In this document: in pieces, positions 1 to 11,552 of the stretch
Layout of the letters: the number at the start of each line of letters is the position of its first letter
Numbering within the stretch: position 1 is the first letter of the stretch
Assembly (NCBI GenBank): GCA_905331475.1
Contig: CAJNYU010000997.1
Location: 1 to 64,000, forward strand
Origin: Rotaria socialis
Lineage: Eukaryota > Rotifera > Eurotatoria > Philodinida > Philodinidae
Length of the DNA stretch: 64,000 nt
Reading direction: 5' to 3'
Made by a program: the position numbers and the translations under genes
Notes under the pieces: generated by a model
Told to the model about the DNA's origin: nothing
Seen by the model: the letters and a program-made list of their open reading frames with translations, nothing else
Database searches by the model: none

Positions 1-218
1 ATAAAGCAGCCGATTCTCTACAAAATGAGACGCCCCCGAGCTTTCAATAACATTCCCATCAAAAGCTATAAGCATCACAAAAACCCAAAAAATGCAGTTT
101 TTCGGTAGTTTTTGCTAAATTTCACGTTTTTTGGGTTTTTGTGATGCTTATAGCTTTTGATGGGAATGTCATAGAAAGCTCGGGGACGTCTCATTTTGTA
201 GAGAATCGGCTGCTTTAT
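1..218. repeat. Near-perfect palindrome (foldback/MITE-like element)
   Basis: The first ~94 bases return as a near-exact reverse complement from about 129 to 218, around a ~34-base loop. The outer ends read ATAAAGCAGCCG and CGGCTGCTTTAT. The left arm begins exactly at the window edge, so the element may extend further left. It would fold into one long hairpin. No protein is encoded. A foldback MITE is the simplest reading; the transposon family is not identifiable. Confidence 0.85.
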
Positions 219-3064
219 CGATGTAGATAAACGAAATGACGTATTTTTTGCGACGATAAGGTTTTGAAAGACTAGTGTTTTGCTATTTTTGATGTGCTGT
301 TTTTGGGAATTTATTGATAACCATCATTTTATCATAGTCTTAATGGAAACAATTCTCTCTACTCAAATCACTATTTGGACTTCTTCTACGACTTTCGACT
401 ACAAAATAAAATCCAAATTACATGCGGTCGGACAATTTTGGCAGCCACTGTATGTTCAAGGCATGATTTTTCTGGAAAAAAGAAATTATCTTGTTAAGAT
501 CTGACCAAGATCTTGCTGACCAATCCCAAGATTTCAAGATCTTATTTACAAGATGCTTCACCAGGAATGTAAAAAAAGTTAAGAAATTTACATTATTTTG
601 TAACATCAAGTGGGAAATATATATTTTTATAAAGAACAATTTGACAGAAGTTTTCGAGCAAATGGAAAAATTGGAAATAATAAAAAAACTAAAGATGATG
701 CAAGCTCTAGATTAAGGTGTTTTTGTGAAAGAAAAGTTTAATATTTACATCTGCTTTCTTGCATGTAGTATAAGATACGAATATAATAAGTTAAACTTAC
801 GACAAGATATCCATAAATATGCTATAATAATGAGATCAAGTATGAATTAGAAAACAACACTGATATTTTTTAGTATTATTAAACGACAGAAATATGCTGA
901 TTCAATAATATAGAAATGTAACAGATGCCTGTGTATTAAATTATGTGTAATGTAGTAAGAGTTGTAACATGAAGTTTACAAATATTTTGATTTAGCAAAA
1001 TGTTTTTGAGCTTTGCGTTAAATTTATTGTATATTGACGAATTTTGAATTTGTGTGATGAAGTATTTTTACTACATTCAGGAGTAGCAGTTATAATAAAA
1101 ATGAAAAAATTCAATAGCAATTTGTATAAGGATATAGGTGATGACAAGCATGATATTAATCTGATCAAAATATTTATTTAGGATATATTATTAATAGTGA
1201 TAGCCTAATTAGATGGCTACATTGATTTGGAGATAACCGAAAATTTAGCTGTAAATAATTTTTAGTACATTGAAGCAATGTAATATGCTGATGTAGAGAT
1301 TAGTTCGAATTTCATTTTTTTTTATACTATAAAGTACCATGTATTCATGAATTTAGTTTTTTTTAACCTAAAAAACATTAATTTCTTTTACTATATTATC
1401 TAAATCATAACATATAATATGCAGTTAAAAGATGAAATTATTTTGTTGCTCACTTCTTTCCGATGAGATAAATTATTTAATATATTTTTGAATAATAACA
1501 ATATTTAAATATGAAACTTGCGAATACACTGTTCAGACACCTCGCGCCGTGAATAAAATTTTATTAAGTTCCGCTGGGTTGTGCAAACAGTCTAATTGCT
1601 TTTTTCATCATCTTCTCTTTGAAGGCACAGAAAAAACTGTTCATCTAGCCTCGCCTTCGAATTTTGTATTTTTGAAAATAAAGGCGGGAGCAGATCGTGA
1701 CAGCCATTAAATTTGTTTACTATCGACGAATTCTTTTTTCAATGCTGATGACTTACTTTGAATATGAAACGGAGGATATGTTTAATTCTACACTTGTGTC
1801 GTACAAATGTAGCCTTTTCCATTTGGCAGATCCTTTTGAACTTCAATACCTTGTGAGTACATACGTGAGATTATCTGCATTGATGATATTAGCTGAAACC
1901 ATAACTTCATTTTCAACCAAGAGTAAAGCAACATGTGAATAGGAAGAGACAAAGAACATAAATAATTGTCATTGTACCTTCAAATCGGCTGGTGTTCAAA
2001 TCAGTAACATATCGTACAGTTCAAGTGGATCAAATAAACTGAACATCTAAATTAATTAAATCTAGATTTTAACTTGGAACCGATTCAAAAGAAAACAAAT
2101 GCACACGAAATGTCTTTTACTTGTTGCTGGAGAGACCAAGTTTGCTCTAAATTGTCTGTCAGAGTCAATAATAAAATGGTTCGCGAAAAGTATGTGTAGC
2201 ATCAGTTCAGTGGAAACAAAAGATGAGATGCACTTAAATTCATCCATAATGATTATCAATCGTATCACATGAAAAACCAATAAATTTTGTATGTGTTTTA
2301 GTAAATTCTGAGAGTAATTTTGCAGCAAGGCAAAATGCAATCGTTCAAACAGGTGTACAATCAGCTGAATGAAAAAATTATATTCTCTATGCAAAATAAA
2401 TAATTCAATTATTACAATCATGTTTGATTCTAGGAAATACTGCTAAGAGCAGTTACTTATTTTGAAGTCAATCTTGTGATTAAAAATCACCAATGGGTAT
2501 TATTAGCTTGAAATTCGGAAATTCGTCACCAAGTTTTAACGACATTTGTTTTTTTTGTACTTGACGAAAATGATTCTTGTATCTAGAATGAAACGTGCGA
2601 ATGTATGTTTACCAAAAAAGATGTTCATATTCAATCAATAGCAAACTAAACAGTGGAAACATAAAGCGAAAATTTGTATGTCGTCGTACTCCCTCATTAG
2701 TACTCACGATTGTAATTGTTAGTAAATTGAAGAATGATTAAATATGTTATTGTTATGAACTATATATAGATATGTTGTTCATATTAGATTGCGAAATCTG
2801 TAGCATAATTTTAAAAGATATTCAATTTATTTTTTTTTCAACGCTAATATGTGGCAGTGCAGTTGATTTTATAATTTAGATTCATGAAAGAATATGAAAA
2901 GTTATATGGATCAAAATGTTATGATATGATATTACAATTGCTTTTGGTAAATTTCGTATTCATATGAAAGAATGTCCATTGCTTTCACCTTATTACTTTT
3001 CGTTTCATAAGAAAAAAAGTTGGACTCTATTTGAGATGTAAACAAAAAGTAGAAAGAAAAATTT
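219..3064. other. Intergenic, no supported gene
   Basis: AT-rich sequence without an ORF that resembles a known family or joins through splice sites. ORFs at 1697-1942 (+) and 2062-2421 (-) have no domain and no convincing neighbouring exons. Around 490-550 there are several AAGATCTT-type half-palindromes like those of the repeat at 22.4 kb, probably a decayed fragment of that family. Confidence 0.5.
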
Positions 3065-4182
3065 TTAAATTTCAATAAACGATTTGTCAACAATAACAGA
3101 TGTATCTCGAATAATTGTCAAAAAATCATGATAAAGAATATTTTTCTCTAAATGAAAATGATTTGTTATCCATTGCTGAAAATCTTTTTCTATGTTTTGT
3201 TTCACATCAGTTAATAGTTGTTTTAGTTTTTCTTTTAATTTACATTTATCTTCGATTGATGGATCATCATATGGCGACCAGTGGTCTTGATTAAAAGTTA
3301 ATTCAATTGTTTTAATAACTGTCCATGAAAGATCATTATCACCTGAATAGAGTTCTAATGAATTCCAATAATTAAACGATTTTATTTTTTGAATTTGTTC
3401 ATTCGAAAGAATTTGTTCAAGTTCATATTCAATATTTAATTGATTATAAAGATTCGATGTTAGAACAAAACCATACTCAATAAGTAAATCAACATTTGAA
3501 TGAGGATTATAAAGAAATGTTATTTGCTCATTGATATCTATTGGTTTTGTGGTACGAATTTCATAGGAACGAGTAAAGGAATTAAAGTTTGACATTGTAT
3601 TTGGTTCAATTGAATGGTTAACAAAATCTAAAAAAAGAGTAGAAAATAAAAATTGTTTCGTTAAAATTAAATATATATATTCTAACCTAAATAAGGAATA
3701 AGACAAAGATTATTATCTTGATCTTTTGAAGATATATCCATAGGAAAATGAACACATCGTGTATTTATAATATAATAAGCCCATTGAAATTGATCATCAT
3801 TATATTGTTGAATTTTAATTCTTGATTGATTATATTTATTTAAATGTTGTTTCATTTTATCTGAAAGCTGTCGAGGATATTTATCATTAGGAAATACACA
3901 CCATTGTGGAATTGGTTGAATAGATCGCAGAAAACTAACATATGGATTTGATTTTTCTTCTAATAAATAAATAATTAAATGTTCAAAACCTGTTAAATCC
4001 TTATTTTCAAATGATGGTTTAATAAAAAGATTTTCTGGTATCGAAAGAACGAGAGAATTCTTTTCAATGAATGACCGACGAGAATAAAGACCAAAACCAC
4101 AACTATCTGAATAACAAACATTTACATTTTCTGTAATAACACCAGTTGAATTGAACCAACAAAGAAATTCATCGAGATTCAT
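3065..4182 (-). CDS. SETD4: SETD4-like SET-domain lysine methyltransferase
   Basis: Two exons, 4182-3687 and 3627-3065, joined by a 59 bp phase-1 intron; 352 aa. The split SET domain shows an N-terminal SET-N part (GFGLYSRRSF), then INTRCVHF, CLIPYLDFVNHS (the join falls before DFVNHS) and the C-terminal LIEYGF motif; SETD4 proteins carry the matching VNTRTVY, APYLDLLNHS and LEYGF. The NHS and EYGF blocks form the SAM and lysine channel in this family. A Rubisco-LSMT-type substrate-binding domain should follow; the remaining ~120 residues are divergent. An in-frame Met lies 13 codons upstream, but I chose MNLDEFLCWF because SETD4 begins near this point. Role by family: SAM-dependent methylation of lysines on histones or other proteins. 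Confidence 0.85.
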
Positions 4183-5402
4183 CGATCTAAAATAATTAAA
4201 AATAACAAGATTCAGTTTCATGGATGAAAACCAATGATTGTGATGATGAACAGTTTTTTAATTCTTCTTTTAAATTTTGATTTGAATTCTCTTGAACTTT
4301 TTCTTATTAAATATGTCAGTCAAGAATTATTCTCATGACGCTGAAACATTGTAGTTATTAATCAACAAGAAAACAGATAACGATGAGTAGCTGTATTGAG
4401 TATAATAAATTAACGTTACTATTCGTAACCTACATCAAGTAATTCTTGTCACCAAATCTGTACTCATTGTTTTTACATAGTTACTGAAATACAATTATTT
4501 AGATACTGAAAAATATTAGACAACTATCACTAAATTATTTTAAATAAAATTTCAATTGTAATGTATCGAATTCTACGTGCAAAATAATTCTTAATGGATT
4601 AATTTTCATTCGATTGATATTTCTTCAAAAGACAAAATTTTTTGTTTTACTTTTTGATTTGATTTTTTGAATATATCAATATTTCTCAATAATTCCGAGT
4701 TCTATATAAACTAGTTTATTTAATGTAAATACATCGATGAAACTTTCTCATTTGATAGAGAATTCAGAAAGCTACTATTGTTTTAAATAATATCAATTCT
4801 ATGAAAATAAACAAACAAATAAACAGAACTTATTTGTCTTTTTAGCGACATTATTTTCAAATTCATCGAAATCTTGACTTATACTTGTTCAATTTTACGG
4901 AAAATTTAGATTCTAAATGTCTATTTGAATAAAGTATCGTATGATAAAAAGGAAAAGTTATTAAATATTGTGCGACATAATTGATGATTAATAATTTACA
5001 ATTAAATTGATGGTCAATGGATTAAACTGTTTTCTAAAAAGTAAAGAGAAGAGTTTTTATGTTGAAATAAAGTTTTGAATCTTTTCCTTTCGTGAAAAAA
5101 GTATTTTTATGTTCACTAAAATAAAATTTTGTTGCTCTAATTAAATATTTTCATTTATGTTTCGGCTATTGATTAACAAACAAATTTTTGATAAAATTAT
5201 TTTTTATTTTTCGTGAAACGTTATTCTATGTTAATTATGAGTTGATTTTATCGTTAACACAAAAAGCATAAAAAATTGCAAAATTTTTCATTTTATTAAG
5301 TTTATTTAATTTCAAATATGCCTTTTTTCTTCATTGTAAACAAAAATTAAACAACAAATATGCAAGTTTGACTAAATTTTAAATATCAACTAAGAAATAT
5401 TT
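4183..5402. other. Intergenic between SETD4 and the DIPK1-like gene
   Basis: About 1.2 kb of very AT-rich sequence between two minus-strand genes, holding the upstream region of SETD4 and the 3' flank of the DIPK1-like gene. I see no gene, RNA or clear repeat in it. Confidence 0.5.
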
Positions 5403-7715
5403 CTATTTAACTGCATGAGTAGATAAAGATGAGGGCTTTTTAGTTGTTTTTTTTGTTATTTTATTCATTTGATATTCAATATTTGCCCAGAGAAGATTTT
5501 TTAAATTTTGTAAAATAAGATTTTGTCGAATTTGTAACGATATTAAATCAATTTGATTATTGTCAAATATACTTTCATCATTAATTATTTGTTGACATTG
5601 TTCAATAAGAGGATTAAAATTTTCAATAAATGTTATATTTGCATCAGATCTAACTAGCGATGATATTAATGAACATAACTCATTTAAAGAATTTTCATTA
5701 AATTCTTTCATTTGACAACTATTTATTGATGTATTACACCATGCATTACAATATGAATCATATAAACAATCTCGATTATCATGACAACGGTTTGGAAGAC
5801 GATATAATATTGATCTTGATGAGATTAAATGATTTAATTTTAATATCTAAAGTTTAAATTATTATTAATATAAATCTCGACGGTTCTATTTTAAACATTA
5901 TCAAGTTTCATCAGCTTGATTTCATCATTCAAACAGTGTTCAAAAATTGAGAAATGACAATTCGTTTTCTGCAATACTTGTCGAGTACAGAGCCTTATCG
6001 TGATCGCTGCAATTTCAAACAGAAACTATACAGAACAATATTGTTGTTATGAAAAATGTTTTTCTGCAGAGTTAAAAAAAATGCATATTGTAAAACTAGT
6101 GAGAATCTATGCAAGAAAAATCTTTTTTGTGTTTCTATTTCAAATCAGTTGGAAAATAAAATAAACTCTTGTGAATATTGTTACATGTAATGTGTTTAAG
6201 TTAGAAGAATAGTTTAAAAGAATTAGTAATTTTCTATCAAACACTATGAGTAATATACTAACCAAGTGTATCTCTTAAAGTTTTACAAGCTATTATTTGT
6301 AATCTATATATTGGAATAGTTCGAAAGATATTTATTATTTTAAATTCCTTAATGAGAATAAATAAAGCTTACTTTTGATTCATAATCTTTATCATAGCCA
6401 AACGATTTAATTAAAGGTTGACATAAATATAAATGTTGATCTGTATCTTGATAATGCCAAGTATCACTAAAAAATTCAATTATTCCAACTGCTAATCGTA
6501 CTCGTTGATACCAATTCGGTCGTTCAGATGAGGAATACAATTCTAGAAGAGTTTTTATTTTCATTATAAGTAACAAAAAAACGATTTAAATAATATAAAA
6601 GAAAAAACCTTGTTTTTCATCAAATGGTAAATTCTGATTAATAACTTTGTCAAGAGCAAAAATATGTCCACATGTTCCACGAATTTTAGGTGCATAAGCT
6701 TTATCTGATAATAATATTGTATAAACAAATTCATCTATTTGTATAAGTGACCAAAGACTACGTGCTTCAGATAAACTTATCTAACAAATAATAAAAGCAA
6801 TATCTTTTTTTGAAATAAGCAGATTTTGTTTTGTCAATACTTTATCATCTTTATTGAAATCAGCAAATTTAAGTAGATCTTGAATTAGAAAATGTGGATT
6901 GTCTAATTTGATTGTTTTCTATAAAATAGAAAAGAAAAAACTGAAGAAAATTACAATTCTATGTGAAAATTTGATCTTACTTGAATATGTTTTTCAAGTG
7001 AAATATAAAATCTATCAAGTGTTGATTCATCTTCAGGATAATTAAAATATTCTTTTAAATCTCTTGATGGACTTGGTTTACTTAATGGATATTTCAAATA
7101 ACAACGTATAACCTGATTTCCTTCGATATCATCAAACAGCTATTTATTAAAAAATTTTTAAGAAAACATTTATACTTTATTTAAATATTTTATCTTACTC
7201 TTGATCGCAATTGTTTATGTTCACCTAAACAATTTTCTAATAGAATAGATTTTGTTGTACATAAATCAGGACATAATTGACCACCGATTAAACCATCTGA
7301 ATAAGCTTTGCACTTAAAATAATTGAAAAATAATATATGATATATGAAGAAAATTTGTAACAAACAAACCACAAAATCTGAACATTCTCTATTAAAACAA
7401 GTCGGATCAATAAACGAATAATATGAATAGATAAAACAAATAATTAACAATAGAATAACAAAAATAACAAAATATAGAAAACGATTAGTGTAGGTGTTCT
7501 AAAAATAATTTAATAAAAAGAAATGAAAAAGCAAACAAATATTTTACTTCTGAATAATTTTTTGTTTTAGTTGATGAATAATTTGATGAAGAAAAAGATT
7601 GACGATAATCATCATTTTTTTTTGATGAAATATATTCACGCAGTGGATACGAAACTTATAAATAGTAAAATTTTCTTTTGTTTCTCTTGTGAAAATATTC
7701 AATTAACTTACTCAT
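5403..7715 (-). CDS. DIPK1/FAM69-like type II membrane protein, likely pseudokinase
   Basis: Nine exons on the minus strand: 7715-7712, 7654-7548, 7498-7370, 7312-7199, 7139-6981, 6918-6841, 6780-6609, 6542-6373 and 5846-5403. All phases agree and give 458 aa. A cytosolic tail precedes one membrane segment (FLYFVIFVILLLIICFIY), then a Cys-rich luminal stretch (GGQLCPDLC), an EF-hand loop formed across an intron (DFNKDDKISLSE), SLWSLIQIDEFVYTILL, CGHIFAL, and a Cys-rich C-terminus (CHDNRDCLYDSYC). This order matches vertebrate FAM69/DIPK1 proteins of the ER/Golgi. In FAM69 the catalytic region reads LCDVKPENF and later D-V-D; here it reads LCQPLIKSFG, and no matching DxD follows, so kinase activity is doubtful. 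The first coding exon is only ATG+A. The last intron is 526 bp; a short extra exon inside it cannot be excluded. Confidence 0.8.
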
Positions 7716-7921
7716 TATGAATATTCAATTTTTAATGTTTCATCTAAAAACATACAAAAAAAGAAGAGGTTTATTTAAAATTTAAAAATAAGCCACAAAA
7801 ATGGACGGAGAAAAATTCTCGTAAATATATTGATGAGATTAGTTATAAAAAAAATAAAAATAACACACTGATTGTTAAAAATGTGGAATAGTTATTGTTG
7901 TTAGCGCGATTAATAAGAGAT

Positions 7922-9098
7922 TTATCGACGATTACTACCACCACCGCCACCTGACCGACGATTGGGACTGATTTCATTATCATCATGTAACCAAGTCTAA
8001 AACATTTTTTAAATTACTATTTTTTTTGGTTGTATGTGACTTTTCAAATAAAATTCATACTTGAAGTTCCTCATTCGTGACTTGTAAATTATTAACTCGT
8101 CGTTCCATGGTTGCCATCCATTCTCGATACATTTGTTCCCAAGTGGCAACCTATAATTATCAAATTAGAAAGAAAACTAAATAAAAAGACATTCACTTGT
8201 TTCTTAGCTTCTTCTTCTCGATTACATAAATCAGCCATTTTTTCTGTATGTTCTTTTTTCATAGAATCAAATGCTTTCTATTAAATTTTAAAAAAAATGT
8301 TTTTTCATTATTTCAAAACTAATTAACATCAAAAAACGAAACTTGATAATCTTCATTTTCGATCCGTAATGCTTCGCATTCGCTTTTTGCTTCAATTAAA
8401 TTAGAATGTGTCATATCTAATGTTCTTTCAAGTAGCTAAATAAACAAAGAATTATGAACAGATATAAAAATTTCATCATTAAAAACGAAAACCTCTTTAG
8501 CATTTCTTTCTTCTTGTGTTAGCTGTTTTTCCATCTTCAGTTGTTCTGTTAATTGTTGATTGCTTTGTTTTTCAAAATCTAATAATTTTTTAAAATCAGA
8601 ACATTTTGTACATGGACCAGAATTGGTCGATGATGTTTGCTGTTTGCTGTTTTCTTTTTGTTCAACTAATCGTTTTAATTGTGCACTGGATTTTCTTTCA
8701 GTATCTAACATTTTTTCCAGTTCATCACATTTTTCACATGGTTTTGTTTTTTCTGGGCGATTTATTCTATGAATAAATTTATTGATATTAATAAAGACAA
8801 AATATTTTAAATGAAAACTAACCCAGGAATACTAGTATTGACATATTCCTTTTCTAATTTAACAACAGTTGTAGCTTTAGCACGGCGTAATTCATCCAAT
8901 TTACTTTTATAATCAGCAACTTGACGTTCAAGCTTAATTAACAAACAAGTTAAAAGTTAAAAGAAATTTTATTTTTAAAAGGAATTTTTATACTTCAGCG
9001 ACTTTATTCTTAAGAGTAGGGAGATCATCTTTACTTCTTCCGGTTGTATTAGAGTTACTAATTGAGCTCGTAACTCCTTGAGATTTTGCAGTTGCCAT
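7922..9098 (-). CDS. Coiled-coil protein with two CxxC motifs, function unknown
   Basis: Seven exons: 9098-8994, 8932-8823, 8766-8493, 8435-8343, 8277-8197, 8150-8061 and 7996-7922. All joins are in phase and give 275 aa from a clear ATG (MATAKSQGVTSS). After a Ser/Thr-rich start the protein is almost all charged heptad-like coiled coil. Two related segments each start with a CxxC pair (PCEKCDEL and PCTKCSDF), about 45 residues apart, as if one coiled-coil/Cys unit was duplicated. It ends in a short Gly/Arg tail (RRSGGGGGSNRR). Introns are 48-66 bp. I do not recognise the family. The two Cys pairs could bind zinc or form disulfides between parallel helices, but that is speculation. Confidence 0.7.
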
Positions 9099-9501
9099 TA
9101 GGTACAAAATTTAAAGATTTATTTATTTACATGAATTTCAAGAGCTTTTTTCAATTATTTCTTTTCTCGCTTCGAGTGGATATCGATGCAAACCAACAAA
9201 ATCATTTCGATAGAGGTCGATCATGTCTGTTACTCATTTCAGTTACTTTTTCTTGTTTAAGTATAGAATTTATGTCAACTACAACAGTTCTAAATTTAAC
9301 AAATTTATTTCGATTTTTTATAATATTAGTGAAATAGTTGTTTCCTTATTAGGATATAGAAATGATTTATATAGACGATTGATGATTTGACATCTGACAT
9401 TTAAAGAAAATCCTTTTCTATTTAAAAAAAACAGGCTTTTGTTCTAAGAAGAGATTAAAGCTTCGAATCAAATATATTTATATTCAAATCAGTATTCTGA
9501 C

Positions 9502-9955
9502 CAGGGGCGGTGGAACTTCATTAAGCTAGGTGAAGCTTATAATGTTTTTTTTTCTACTGTGGAATTTTATGAAAGCATCAAGCAGAAAATAAGTCTTCTT
9601 TTTTATTGAACTTCAGTAAAAAATAAAAATGATCAGTATAAAAAAAGAAGATTGGAAAACACCAAAATAGACTTTTCTTTGCTCCTACTTTGATGCAAGA
9701 ATAAAATATAGCAATAATCAGTACAACAGCAAGTGAGACTGAGACTCATTTTGCGAAATCTAGGTGACGCTTAAGCCTCATGGGTCTCAGCTAGGGGTAT
9801 GACAGTTCAGCTTTAGTTCCTATCAAACGAACTCTTTAGACAGTTCCTTAGATCTGATCTGATCTGACCTGCTCGAACAGTTCTTTCGTTCATTTGATCT
9901 GAACTTAGATCTGAGAACTATTACATCCCTAGTCTCAGTGGCTCCGCCGCCACTG
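9502..9955. mobile_element. hAT-like non-autonomous element with 8 bp target duplication
   Basis: The ends read CAGGGGCGGTGGAACTT and, as reverse complement of the right end, CAGTGGCGGCGGAGCC, a terminus type common in hAT elements. They are flanked by ATTCTGAC (9494-9501) and ATTCTGAT (9956-9963), an 8 bp duplication with one mismatch, as expected for hAT insertion. No transposase is present. The element is interrupted by a second small element at 9791-9932. Confidence 0.75.
9791..9932. mobile_element. Small MITE nested in the hAT-like element
   Basis: Ends CTAGGGGTATGACAGTTC and (right, reverse-complemented) CTAGGGATGTAATAGTTC form an imperfect TIR. The interior is palindromic and rich in GATCTGA. 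TCTCAG occurs immediately before (9785-9790) and after (9933-9938), a likely target duplication. Removing the element rejoins the right end of the outer hAT-like copy, so this insertion is the younger one. Confidence 0.7.
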
Positions 9956-10023
9956 ATTCTGATAACTTATTTTGATACTCAAAATGTAATTTACAGTTCT
10001 GTTTTTTTTACTTTGATATAGAG

Positions 10024-10192
10024 CACCCATGTCGCACAAACCGATCGAAAACCGTCGGTTAACCGCGGTTAACCGTTGGTTTTTACGCTGTAAAGTCGCT
10101 AAAATGGCTTAAATAACCGCGGTTAACCGATTTTTATAAAAATTGACCGCGGTTAACCGACGGTTTTCGATCGATTTGTGCGACATGGGCAC
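10024..10192. repeat. Foldback element with CGGTTAACCG core
   Basis: CCCATGTCGCACAAA at the left returns as TTTGTGCGACATGGG at the right. Both arms continue as inverted copies containing CGATCGAAAACCGTCGG and repeated CGGTTAACC units. Total length is ~169 bp and it is non-coding. No target duplication is obvious. Confidence 0.8.
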
Positions 10193-10357
10193 GTATTTAC
10201 AATTGCAAGTGCAAATAAAACTATGAATTAATATTTATTCTTTCTTTTATCTCAATTTTTAGCATACATGAAAATTTTAATTATTTATTGAAATATTTTT
10301 TAAGTGACTATCGAACAAAGTTTATATAGTCGAACTTTCTAGATTAAAAGGAGAGTG

Positions 10358-10429
10358 TCCGCGGTAGTATAGTGGTTAGTATCCCCGCCTGTCACGCGGG
10401 AAACCGGGGTTCGATTCCCCGCCGCGGAG
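10358..10429 (+). tRNA. trnD-GUC: tRNA-Asp (GTC)
   Basis: A 72-nt cloverleaf. The acceptor pairs TCCGCGG with CCGCGGA, followed by the discriminator G. The anticodon arm is CCGCCTGTCACGCGG with anticodon GTC, and the T arm is CGGGG-TTCGATT-CCCCG. The B box GGTTCGATTCC is intact and there is no intron. A T-run (CTTTTT) just downstream fits RNA polymerase III termination. Confidence 0.97.
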
Positions 10430-10726
10430 TAATACTTTTTAAAATTCTTTATAGAATCTTTATTATCTAAACGAGGAAAAGTGCTAAAGACGGAAAATGA
10501 TCAACGCATTATATATGAAAACGTTTAAACAATGAATAAAAAAAAGCTCTTTACTTAATCGAATAATTTTTGTCGATTATTGAATAATTTCAATTAAATG
10601 AAATAGTACGAATTATATTATCAGCAGAAATATGCCATAGAAGCATCCAAAAAGTTATTATTTCATAGTGCCTCAGTTTAAATTAAGATTGGTTCAATAA
10701 ATTCACTTAGAAATAATTAACATCTT

Positions 10727-11040
10727 TACCCCGGTCGAAGAAAACGATCAGTAAACGGTCGTATACGATACAAATACCGCCCGTTTTACGTGCCGTATTT
10801 TCCCCGTATAACAGGGGCAGTAATACGGCCGTATGTTGTATAGAATACAATAATATTACGCCGGCTTTACGTGGGTTTACGGTTGATATACGGTGTTCGT
10901 GTATGGCCGTAATACTGCTCCTGTTAAAACGCCTTAATTCGGCTTAAAACGGTCGTTTTACGACGGAATACGATGCAAAAACGACAGTTTACGGTAATGT
11001 TACGTCGATTTACGGTGGTCCGTTTTGATCGACCTGGGTA
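10727..11040. mobile_element. Palindromic MITE, TACCC-GG-TCGA family
   Basis: Ends TACCCCGGTCGA and TCGACCTGGGTA are inverted repeats. The interior consists of inverted CGTATTACGGCCGT-like blocks on both arms. TA at each end may be a TA target duplication, as in Tc1/mariner-type MITEs (inference). The right end (CCGTTTTGATCGACCTGGG) recurs exactly at 32.7 kb. It lies between the two inverted tRNA-Asp genes. Confidence 0.8.
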
Positions 11041-11217
11041 CTGTCAAAAACACATCGTGAGTGCTAGATTTATTGACTGGTAACGAATTTATTGGTAGCT
11101 TCTTGTCTATTTCAGTAAAATATGGGCAGTTGAGTTTTTTTGACTATTAGCATAGTATAAAAACATAATTCTCAATAAACCAACTGAGAGAAACAAGAAA
11201 GAAGTAAAAAGAAAATA

Positions 11218-11289
11218 CTCCGCGGCGGGGAATCGAACCCCGGTTTCCCGCGTGACAGGCGGGGATACTAACCACTATACTACCGCGGA
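11218..11289 (-). tRNA. trnD-GUC: tRNA-Asp (GTC), inverted copy
   Basis: Reverse complement of the 72-nt tRNA-Asp at 10358; the mature sequence looks identical, including the GTC anticodon and TTCGATT loop. Flanks differ apart from a downstream T-tract (TATTTTCTTTTT on its own strand), so the copies share the gene but little surrounding DNA. The two genes converge across ~790 bp that contain a foldback MITE. Confidence 0.97.
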
Positions 11290-11552
11290 CAGACAATTAG
11301 TGCCTAAATCTATATGATCAACTTAATTCCAAACAACTAATTTCATATTTATTCACAAGATAAAATAAATAGAATTTTTATTGAATAGATATTTTATATA
11401 TATTTGGCCACCTTTTTTTGATCGATAATGAAAAATGATATATGCAATTGCTTCTTTTTTTATGCTGATTAAAAATAGTTCTTAAGAGGAAACATATGCA
11501 ATTGATTAATTGCTATTTAGTTGGAACAATGTGCAATATGTAGGTTGTAATG

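Noticed and set aside
1697..2421. ORFs of 81 (+) and 119 (-) codons
   Set aside because: AT-rich, no family resemblance, no flanking exons.
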